A stretch of 5,358 nt of DNA. It comes from Yoonia sp. GTDB taxonomy: Bacteria; Pseudomonadota; Alphaproteobacteria; Rhodobacterales; Rhodobacteraceae. The position numbers and the translations under genes were made by a program. Of the stretch, positions 1 to 5,358 are shown piece after piece; within the stretch, counting starts at the first letter, position 1, and the number at the start of each line of letters is the position of its first letter. Location: the NCBI GenBank assembly GCA_020627605.1, contig JAHDGO010000162.1, forward strand, positions 1-5,358. Direction: 5' to 3'. The notes under the pieces are model-generated. The model saw nothing but the letters and a program-made list of their open reading frames with translations, was not told the DNA's origin and made no database searches.

Positions 1-921
1 GCCTTTCTGATCCTCGGTCTGGTCTGCGGGTTTGTCGCTGTTGCCCTGATGAAGGCGATTTTCTGGGCCGATGACTTTGGCAGCTACGTGCAGGCCGAAA
101 CGGGGATGCCGCGCTTTCTGCGCCCTGCGATTGCGGGTGCGCTGCTGGGCGGCCTGGCCATTTGGTGGCCGCATATCATCGGGGTTGGCTATGAAACCAC
201 CTCTGCCGCCCTGACAGGAGAGTTGTTGCTGCATGAGGCGATCGTCTTTGTCATCCTCAAGGTCATCGCAGTTGCCATCACCATGGGTGGGCGCATGGGT
301 GGCGGTGTGTTCTCGCCGTCACTGATGGTGGGTGCGCTGACCGGATTGGCGTTTGGCATGATCGCCACCGCGATATTTCCCAATGTATCGGGTGAGGGTA
401 CGCTTTATGCGCTCGCTGGCATGGGGGCCGTCGCGGCCGCAGTTTTGGGTGCGCCGATTTCCACGACGTTGATTGTGTTTGAACTGACCGGCGACTGGAA
501 AGCGGGCCTCGCCGTGATGGTCGCTGTGTCGCTGTCCACGGCATTGTCATCACGTCTGGTGGACAGATCATTCTTTCTGACCCAACTGGAACGACGCAAT
601 GTGCATCTGGCTGCCGGGCCGCAGGCCTATCTTTTGGCCACGATCAGAGTTGATGGGATCATGCACCCTTTGGATGGGCGTCAGCCCACGCTGGAAGAGG
701 AATGCCGTGATCTGATCCGCGATGGTGTCTGTCTTGACCGCAATGCCACGCTGGAACAGGCCATGCCGCTGTTTGAGCGTCACAAGCCGCGCCTGATTCC
801 TGTCATCAAACCGGCAGAGGATGGTGCTGACGCTGACCTGATCGGCGCGCTTTACGAGGTGGACGCCCTGCGGGCGATGAACCGCGCCCTGTCAGAGACG
901 GCGGCGGAAGAACACTCTTAA
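1..921 (+). CDS. ClC-family voltage-gated chloride channel / Cl-/H+ antiporter, C-terminal part (5' truncated by window)
   Basis: This is an integral inner-membrane protein that moves chloride, either as a channel or in exchange for protons. The frame is open from base 1, so the Met codon at 49 is internal and the true start lies outside the window; 306 residues are visible. Hydrophobic helices fill roughly fragment residues 1-190. The conserved ClC anion-binding motif appears as GVFSP at about 102-106 (GIFAP in E. coli ClcA). It is followed by the AAAVLGAP...FELTGDW segment at about 145-166, matching the late helices of the family. The usual central Tyr region reads SFFLTQLERR (about 190-199), with Phe where E. 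coli ClcA has Tyr445. The cytoplasmic tail from about 217 is CBS-like but short, with one recognisable module. The GSGIP and GREGP filter motifs, including the gating Glu, would lie upstream, so channel versus antiporter cannot be decided. The gene ends TAA at 919-921, overlapping the convergent DUF427 gene. Confidence 0.93.
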   Translation, partial: AFLILGLVCGFVAVALMKAIFWADDFGSYVQAETGMPRFLRPAIAGALLGGLAIWWPHIIGVGYETTSAALTGELLLHEAIVFVILKVIAVAITMGGRMGGGVFSPSLMVGALTGLAFGMIATAIFPNVSGEGTLYALAGMGAVAAAVLGAPISTTLIVFELTGDWKAGLAVMVAVSLSTALSSRLVDRSFFLTQLERRNVHLAAGPQAYLLATIRVDGIMHPLDGRQPTLEEECRDLIRDGVCLDRNATLEQAMPLFERHKPRLIPVIKPAEDGADADLIGALYEVDALRAMNRALSETAAEEHS

Positions 922-1259
922 ACCTGCTCGACCGCGACCTTGGTTGTATAGAAGGCGATGTGATCCTTGATCTCCGCCACCGCCGGCTTTGGCGTCTCAT
1001 AGGACCAGGCTGCATTCTGCAACGGGCCGCTCTTTGCCACGATGGTGAAATAGCTTGCGTCGCCCTTGTAGGGGCAATGCGATGTCTTGTCGGTGGGGTC
1101 AAGAAACGCCATGGCCAGATCACTGCGGGGGAAATAGATGACCGGCGGATAATCCCCTTCGGTCAGTTCCAGCGCCTTGGTGCTTTCGCCCAGAACGGCA
1201 CCGGCGGCGCGGACAACCCATGTGCCCGATGCGGGCCGTATCTTGATATGGTCAGCCAT
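918..1259 (-). CDS. DUF427 domain-containing protein
   Basis: This is a small soluble protein of 113 residues made of a single DUF427 domain, whose biochemical role is not established. The family signature is clear: IYFPRSDL at residues 41-48, a THCPYKGDASYF-type core (Ser60 in place of the first position, HCPYKGDASYF at 61-71), then WSYE at 85-88 and IAFY at 101-104. There is no signal peptide or membrane segment, so it is probably cytoplasmic. The ATG at 1257-1259 is well supported by a strong purine-rich ribosome site nine bases upstream, and the length is normal for the family. It lies 73 bp downstream of the aminopeptidase gene on the same strand, with no clear terminator between them, so co-transcription is possible. 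Its TAA stop (918-920) shares bases with the stop of the opposing ClC gene. Family assignment is firm; function is unknown. Confidence 0.92.
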   Translation of the reverse strand: MADHIKIRPASGTWVVRAAGAVLGESTKALELTEGDYPPVIYFPRSDLAMAFLDPTDKTSHCPYKGDASYFTIVAKSGPLQNAAWSYETPKPAVAEIKDHIAFYTTKVAVEQV

Positions 1260-1265
1260 GGTTCA

Positions 1266-1275
1266 TCTCCTCCTC
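1266..1275 (-). promoter_or_regulatory. Strong Shine-Dalgarno site of the DUF427 gene
   Basis: On the minus strand the sequence reads GAGGAGGAGA, containing a full AGGAGG with nine bases between it and the ATG at 1259. It is the best ribosome binding site in the window and fixes the start of the DUF427 gene. It also suggests that this gene is translated efficiently and independently of the upstream aminopeptidase gene. Confidence 0.8.
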
Positions 1276-1319
1276 GGTGCGGCGGGGGCCGCGCCCTTGT
1301 TCATCCTATGTTTCTGATA

Positions 1320-1335
1320 TGACAGCGGGGTGTCA
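1320..1335 (-). other. Weak inverted repeat at the aminopeptidase stop codon
   Basis: TGACA (1320-1324) and TGTCA (1331-1335) form a five-base-pair stem with a six-base GC-rich loop. The right arm includes the TGA stop of the aminopeptidase gene (1333-1335). No T-run follows on the minus strand, so it is not a convincing terminator. It may be chance. The rest of the 1260-1332 gap holds the DUF427 ribosome site and no promoter I can support. Confidence 0.2.
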
Positions 1336-3117
1336 CAGTGGCGCGCAGGCCTTGGTCAGCCATGCATGCGTGTCCGCATCAACGCGCGATGCCAGAAGCG
1401 ACAATGTATCTGCATGATAGCGATCAATCCAGTCCCGTTCTGGCGATGACAGCAACGTCACATCAATCAGATGCCGGTCAAAAGGCACATAGGTCAGTGT
1501 GTCAAAGGCCAGCATCTCACGCTGGTCTGCGCCGGGCAGGGGAGGTGCCGAAACGGCAACAATCAGGTTCTCGATCCTGATCCCGAACGCGCCCTCGCGA
1601 TAGTAGCCCGGTTCGTTTGACAGGATCATGCCTGCCTCCAGCGCGACGTCAGAGCGGCGCGAGATCCCTTGCGGCCCTTCGTGCACGCTCAGATAGCTGC
1701 CGACGCCGTGGCCTGTGCCATGGTCATAGTCCTGCCCGGCCATCCAAAGCGGCGCGCGCGCCAGTGCATCCAGATGCTGCCCGCCCACGCCCTTGGGAAA
1801 GCGTATGCGGCTGATTGCGATCATGCCTTGCAACACGCGGGTATAGCATTTCCGGTGTTCATCAGTCGGCGCGCCAATCGCAATTGTGCGGGTGATATCC
1901 GTGGTGCCGTCAACATATTGGCCGCCGCTGTCGACCAGCAGCAGATCACCGGACGTCACGGGACGGTTGGTGTCATCGCTGACGCGGTAATGCACAATTG
2001 CGCCGTTCGGCCCGGCCCCGCAGATCGTTTCAAAGCTGATGTCGCGCAGGGCATTGGTATCGCGGCGGAATCCCTCTAGCGCCTTGACGACATCAATCTC
2101 TGTCAGGCCTCCTTGCGGTGCTGTTCCATCAAGCCAGGCGAGAAACCGGACCATGGCCACCGCATCGCGCTCATGGGCGGCTTTGGCCCCTGCGATTTCC
2201 GTGGCGTTCTTGCGGGCCTTGGGCAGGATGCAGGGGTCTTTGCCCTCGACCACCTCACAACCGGCGTCTTTCAGCGTGGTCGCAATGAGATCAGGACAGG
2301 TCTTGGCATCAATCAGAACCGCGCCTTTCAACGCGGCGAGGGCAGCAAGAAACCTGTCAACGTCATGGACCGCGACGTCTGTGCCAAGATGCGCACGGAC
2401 ACCGTCCGCTTTGCCATCTTTGGCAAAAAGATCAACCTTGCCGCTGCGGTGCAGTATGGCAAAGGCCTGCGGCACGGGATTGCGCGCGATATCCGTGCCG
2501 CGGATATTAAGAAGCCATGCGATGCTGTCCGGCAATGTCAGCACTGCTGCGTCGGCTGACAGATCATTGGCCAATCTGGCGCGTTTATCTGCATGATCCT
2601 CGCCCGCCAGATCGGTTGGATGCGGAGTAAACGGGGCGTCAGGCGGGCCCGGTTGGTTATCCCAGATCGCGTCAACAAGGTTGTCGGTTGGTGTCAGGGT
2701 GAAGGCGGTCAGTTTCTTGCGCAGCGCCGCAATCTCTGACACCGTGTGCAGCCATGGATCATAGGCGAGGGTGCCGCCATCCGGCATCTGCTCTTTCAGC
2801 CAATCGGCCAGTTGCACCTCTGGCCAATGGACTGCTGTGAACACATCCGCCACCTGCGCACGCACCTGCACGCGGTAGCGCCCGTCGATAAACACGCCGG
2901 CCACGTCGGGCAGAACCGCGCAAAACCCGGCAGAGCCTGAGAAACCGGTCAGCCATTCCAACCGGGCATCACGCGGGGCAACATATTCGCCCTGATGGGC
3001 ATCGGCGCGGGGCACGAGGAACACATCAAAGCCGCGCTTGGCCATTTCTGCGCGCAATGCGGCCAGCCGTGGCGGCCCCTGATCCGGCGTCGATTGCGCC
3101 TCAAATGTCTGCAACAA
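1333..3117 (-). CDS. Xaa-Pro aminopeptidase (aminopeptidase P, peptidase family M24B, long XPNPEP1-like form)
   Basis: This enzyme removes the N-terminal residue from peptides whose second residue is proline, probably in the cytoplasm since no signal peptide is seen. Its 594 residues fit the long three-domain form. A creatinase-like N domain covers about 15-150 (PRADAHQGEY at 36-45, FIDGRYRVQ at 76-84), a second such domain about 165-300, and the pita-bread catalytic domain about 310-525. A M24 C-terminal extension (about 535-594) completes it. The dinuclear metal ligands are all present: Asp396, Asp407, His470, Glu502 and Glu516. His376, His466 and His479 match further active-site histidines, with spacing almost the same as in human XPNPEP1, so the enzyme should be active. 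The start is TTG: an in-frame stop at 3145-3147 leaves no ATG or GTG before it, the next Met is residue 25, and family members I recall begin with a similar MFQTFE-like stretch. A second TTG at 3112-3114 is an alternative start. It lies 68 bp downstream of cobT. Confidence 0.95.
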   Translation of the reverse strand: MLQTFEAQSTPDQGPPRLAALRAEMAKRGFDVFLVPRADAHQGEYVAPRDARLEWLTGFSGSAGFCAVLPDVAGVFIDGRYRVQVRAQVADVFTAVHWPEVQLADWLKEQMPDGGTLAYDPWLHTVSEIAALRKKLTAFTLTPTDNLVDAIWDNQPGPPDAPFTPHPTDLAGEDHADKRARLANDLSADAAVLTLPDSIAWLLNIRGTDIARNPVPQAFAILHRSGKVDLFAKDGKADGVRAHLGTDVAVHDVDRFLAALAALKGAVLIDAKTCPDLIATTLKDAGCEVVEGKDPCILPKARKNATEIAGAKAAHERDAVAMVRFLAWLDGTAPQGGLTEIDVVKALEGFRRDTNALRDISFETICGAGPNGAIVHYRVSDDTNRPVTSGDLLLVDSGGQYVDGTTDITRTIAIGAPTDEHRKCYTRVLQGMIAISRIRFPKGVGGQHLDALARAPLWMAGQDYDHGTGHGVGSYLSVHEGPQGISRRSDVALEAGMILSNEPGYYREGAFGIRIENLIVAVSAPPLPGADQREMLAFDTLTYVPFDRHLIDVTLLSSPERDWIDRYHADTLSLLASRVDADTHAWLTKACAPL

Positions 3118-3156
3118 GGCCCACCCCCGTTTTGCGTTATCCGATCAATTCGTTGT

Positions 3157-3173
3157 CCGGAGGTGTCCCCCGG
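3157..3173 (-). other. Imperfect GC-rich hairpin between cobT and the aminopeptidase gene
   Basis: CCGGAGG (3157-3163) and CCCCCGG (3167-3173) can pair as six base pairs with one A-C mismatch around a TGT loop. On the minus strand it lies 12 bases past the cobT stop. No T-run follows, so it does not look like an intrinsic terminator. It could limit read-through or protect the cobT 3' end, or be chance in GC-rich DNA. Confidence 0.3.
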
Positions 3174-3185
3174 TGCGTGCCTGCG

Positions 3186-5066
3186 TCAGCCTGCCTTGCG
3201 CAGGCCCATGACGCGCGCACGTTTGCGCGGGTCGCTGTCGAACAGGCTGGCCAACTGCTCTGTCATGGCCCCGGCAAGCTGCTCGACATCGGTGATGGTC
3301 ACGGCGCGTTCGTAATAGCGGGTCACGTCGTGGCCGATGCCAATGGCCACCAGTTCGACCGCTTTGCGCTTTTCCACCATGGCGATCACGTCGCGCAGAT
3401 GCTTTTCGAGATAGTTCGCCTGATTGACGGACAGCGTGGAATCGTCCACCGGCGCGCCGTCGGAAATGACCATCAGGACCTTGCGCTGCTCTTGCCGGCC
3501 CGCCATGCGGCGATGCGCCCACTCCAGCGCCTCACCGTCGATGTTTTCCTTCAACAAGCCCTCTTTCATCATCAGGCCCAGATTGGGCCGCGTCCGCCGC
3601 CACGGGGCGTCAGCGGATTTATAGACAATGTGGCGCAGGTCGTTCAGGCGGCCCGGTGTCGCCTCGCGTCCTTCACCCAGCCATTTTTCGCGGCTTTGGC
3701 CGCCTTTCCAGGCCTTGGTGGTAAAGCCGAGGATTTCGACCTTCACGTCGCAGCGTTCCAGCGTCCGGGCCATGACATCGGCGCAGATGGCGGCAATGGA
3801 AATCGGCCGTCCACGCATAGAGCCGGAGTTGTCCAGCAGCAACGTGACAACGGTGTCGCGAAAGTCGGTGTCCTTTTCGACCTTGAACGACAAGGGCGTG
3901 GTAGGGGAGGCGACGATGCGGGCCAAACGCCCTGCATCCAGAATGCCTTCTTCGCGGTCAAATTCCCAACTGCGGTTCTGCTGCGCCTGCAGGCGGCGCT
4001 GCAATTTGTTGGCCAGCCGTGACACAGCCCCCTTCAGCGGCTCCAGTTGCTGGTCGAGGTATGCGCGCAGGCGTTCCAGTTCGACCGGCTCGGCCAGATC
4101 TTCGGCGGCGATCTCTTCATCATACTCGGTGGAAAACACGCGGTAGTCCGGGTCGGCATCCGATACAGGCTGGGGCGCAGGCGGTTCCATCGGGGCTTCG
4201 CCCTCGGGCATTTCAGCCTCTTCGCCCATTTCGGCGTCGGCCTGATCATCCATGCTGACCTGGGCCTGCGATGCGTCCTGGGTTTCTTCCTGACTTTGCT
4301 CTGGCGTGCCTTCGGCCTCTTCGCCGTCGCTGTCGTCTTCGCCGGTGCTGTCGGGTTCCTGCTGGTCGTCGTCGCTGCCTTCTTCGGCTTCATCTTCCTG
4401 ATCATCGTCAAGACTGTCAGGATCATCGCCAAGCTGATCACCATAGCCCAGATCGCTGATCATCTGGCGGGCGAATTTGGCGAACGCCTGCTGGTCGTTC
4501 AGCAATGTCTCCAGATCGCCCAGCGTGTCGCCGCAGTGATCTTCGATGAAGCCGCGCCACAGCTCCATTACGTTATTGGCGCCCTTGGGCAGGTCGCGCC
4601 CGGTCGCCAGATGGCGGATCAGATAGCCCGCCGCAACGGCCAGCGGGGCGTCAGCGGCCTGATTGATCTGGTCATAACCTTTGCGCAGCGCCTCGGTGCC
4701 GATCTTGGCGTCGATGTTGCCAGCGGTGCCGGGCATGTATTGTGCGCCAACGGCCTCGATCCGGGCGGTCTCCATCGCCTCGTAGAGGTCCTGCGCCATC
4801 TGTCCTTGCGGCATGTAGCGGGCAGAGACCTTGGGGTCGTGAAACTTGTGTCGCAGGGCAAAGGCATCCGCCGTGCCGCGCGCCAGCAGCACCTCATCCC
4901 GCGTCATCCGGCGCGACACCTGCGGCAGGCGGATGGTATCCGCCGTTTGACCGGCAGGGTCGACCGAATAGGTCACCGCCAGTTCGGGGTCGTCCGCCAT
5001 GACCTTCGTCGCTTCGGCGAGTGCCTTTTTGAACGGGTCGGCAGGGTTGTCTGATGGTTTGCTCAT
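3186..5066 (-). CDS. cobT: Cobaltochelatase subunit CobT (aerobic cobalamin pathway, VWA domain)
   Basis: CobT works in the cytoplasm with the AAA+ ATPase CobS and the large subunit CobN. Together they insert cobalt into hydrogenobyrinic acid a,c-diamide during aerobic vitamin B12 synthesis. The 626 residues match the usual family length (about 630). The N-terminal CobT domain spans about 1-205. A very acidic linker follows (about 210-299: 38 Asp/Glu of 90 and no Lys/Arg). A basic, helical stretch lies near 330-365, and a C-terminal von Willebrand A domain spans about 390-615. The VWA metal site is intact: DNSGS at 412-416 (Asp412, Ser414, Ser416) and SDGAPVDD from 535. The ATG at 5064-5066 is preferred because AAAGGA lies eight bases upstream; a GTG directly before it (5067-5069) would add one residue but leaves only five bases. 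Neither cobS nor cobN is visible here, and the gene just upstream does not look like CobS. Confidence 0.96.
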   Translation of the reverse strand: MSKPSDNPADPFKKALAEATKVMADDPELAVTYSVDPAGQTADTIRLPQVSRRMTRDEVLLARGTADAFALRHKFHDPKVSARYMPQGQMAQDLYEAMETARIEAVGAQYMPGTAGNIDAKIGTEALRKGYDQINQAADAPLAVAAGYLIRHLATGRDLPKGANNVMELWRGFIEDHCGDTLGDLETLLNDQQAFAKFARQMISDLGYGDQLGDDPDSLDDDQEDEAEEGSDDDQQEPDSTGEDDSDGEEAEGTPEQSQEETQDASQAQVSMDDQADAEMGEEAEMPEGEAPMEPPAPQPVSDADPDYRVFSTEYDEEIAAEDLAEPVELERLRAYLDQQLEPLKGAVSRLANKLQRRLQAQQNRSWEFDREEGILDAGRLARIVASPTTPLSFKVEKDTDFRDTVVTLLLDNSGSMRGRPISIAAICADVMARTLERCDVKVEILGFTTKAWKGGQSREKWLGEGREATPGRLNDLRHIVYKSADAPWRRTRPNLGLMMKEGLLKENIDGEALEWAHRRMAGRQEQRKVLMVISDGAPVDDSTLSVNQANYLEKHLRDVIAMVEKRKAVELVAIGIGHDVTRYYERAVTITDVEQLAGAMTEQLASLFDSDPRKRARVMGLRKAG

Positions 5067-5074
5067 CACCGGGG

Positions 5075-5080
5075 TCCTTT
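5075..5080 (-). promoter_or_regulatory. Shine-Dalgarno site of cobT
   Basis: On the minus strand AAAGGA lies eight bases before the ATG at 5066 and five before the GTG at 5069. The spacing favours ATG as the start. The surrounding 5067-5130 gap shows no promoter hexamers that I can support. Confidence 0.55.
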
Positions 5081-5130
5081 GCTGATGTGCAAACTAGAAC
5101 CGGTGCGGGGCAATGACCAGTGGGGGCGGC

Positions 5131-5358
5131 TTATTCTTCCGCCAATTCCGGTGCTTCAAAGGTGATCCCGGCCTCTGGCGCGATCTCAAACGGGTCTTCG
5201 GCCAGTTCGTGCAGGGTATCAAGCTCTGCCGCGCCGGGCAGGACCTGTCCGGCCTCGTCGACAAAGGCCAGCCGCGGGCGATAGGTCTTGCCGCCCAGTC
5301 TGATTTCGCCTTCGTCGAAAAGATAGGCCAGTTCTGTCACAATCCCCTCGACATTGGC
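5131..5358 (-). CDS. Unrecognised protein, C-terminal fragment (5' end beyond window)
   Basis: The frame is open to the right window edge, giving the last 75 residues of a protein ending in TAA at 5131-5133. The GTG at 5338-5340 is an internal Val codon rather than a likely start, because six more in-frame codons (ANVEGI) precede it up to the edge. I do not recognise the family. The visible part contains a short hydrophobic and mixed segment (VTELAYLFDEGEIRLGGKTY), a probable beta-rich stretch (RPRLAFVDEAGQVLP), and a strongly acidic tail rich in Glu and Asp ending PELAEE. Overall it has few basic residues, no membrane segment and no cysteine. It does not resemble the C-terminus of CobS, the usual partner of CobT. 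It is 64 bp upstream of the cobT ATG on the same strand, so the two may share a transcript. That it is coding is likely from its good codon-level fit and clean stop; its function cannot be given. Confidence 0.7.
   Translation of the reverse strand, partial: ANVEGIVTELAYLFDEGEIRLGGKTYRPRLAFVDEAGQVLPGAAELDTLHELAEDPFEIAPEAGITFEAPELAEE

Noticed and set aside
960..1322. A 120-residue plus-strand open frame opposite the DUF427 gene
   Set aside because: The minus strand has a clear DUF427 signature and a strong ribosome site. The plus-strand frame has no family features.
1260..1332. A GC-rich GGGC-GCG-GCCC stem as a terminator after the aminopeptidase gene
   Set aside because: The stem is only four base pairs with no T-run, and it sits close to the ribosome site of the next gene.
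2039..2596. Plus-strand open frames of 148-185 residues within the aminopeptidase gene
   Set aside because: They are antisense to a gene with complete catalytic residues, and their Ser/Arg/Ala-rich translations are typical of shadow frames.
3057..4022. A 321-residue plus-strand open frame
   Set aside because: It is antisense to the cobT VWA domain and the start of the aminopeptidase gene, both firmly identified. Its translation shows no recognisable domain, and long antisense frames are common in GC-rich DNA.
4047..5054. A 335-residue plus-strand open frame that looks strongly hydrophobic, like a membrane protein
   Set aside because: It lies wholly antisense to cobT. Its hydrophobic run falls opposite the acidic linker, where Asp/Glu codons (GAC, GAA, GAG) read as Val, Phe and Leu on the other strand. 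It is an artefact of that composition.
5067..5130. A possible cobT promoter, including a TTGCCC-like sequence and an ACCGGT palindrome
   Set aside because: No matching -10 element lies at suitable spacing, and a six-base palindrome is expected by chance.

Overview
The window looks like ordinary chromosome from an alphaproteobacterium, most likely a Rhodobacterales (Roseobacter-type) marine bacterium. This is inferred from the high-GC coding style, the aerobic-type cobaltochelatase CobT, and a long aminopeptidase P whose N-terminus resembles those I associate with that order. No phylogenetic search was run. Coding density is very high and the gaps between genes are only about 60-75 bp. I see no RNA genes, CRISPR arrays, insertion sequences or phage genes.

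Layout from left to right: (1) positions 1-921, plus strand, the C-terminal 306 residues of a ClC-family chloride channel or Cl-/H+ antiporter, cut off by the left window edge; (2) 918-1259, minus strand, a small DUF427-family protein whose stop codon overlaps the ClC stop in the tetranucleotide TTAA; (3) 1333-3117, minus strand, a 594-residue Xaa-Pro aminopeptidase (M24B) with a full set of metal ligands, starting at TTG; (4) 3186-5066, minus strand, cobT, the VWA-domain subunit of the aerobic cobaltochelatase; (5) 5131-5358, minus strand, the C-terminal end of an unrecognised acidic protein, cut off by the right window edge.

The four minus-strand genes run in the same direction (unknown, cobT, aminopeptidase, DUF427) with short gaps and no convincing terminator between them, so they could be read as one transcript. 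Their functions are not obviously linked: CobT belongs to cobalamin synthesis, the aminopeptidase to peptide turnover, and DUF427 has no defined role. CobT needs CobS and CobN, and neither is visible here. The ClC gene faces the cluster tail-to-tail.

I found no convincing previously undescribed system. The points worth a second look are small: shared stop-codon bases, a reduced CBS region on the ClC protein, non-ATG start choices, a long Lys/Arg-free acidic linker in CobT with a misleading antisense ORF, and possible hairpins downstream of cobT.
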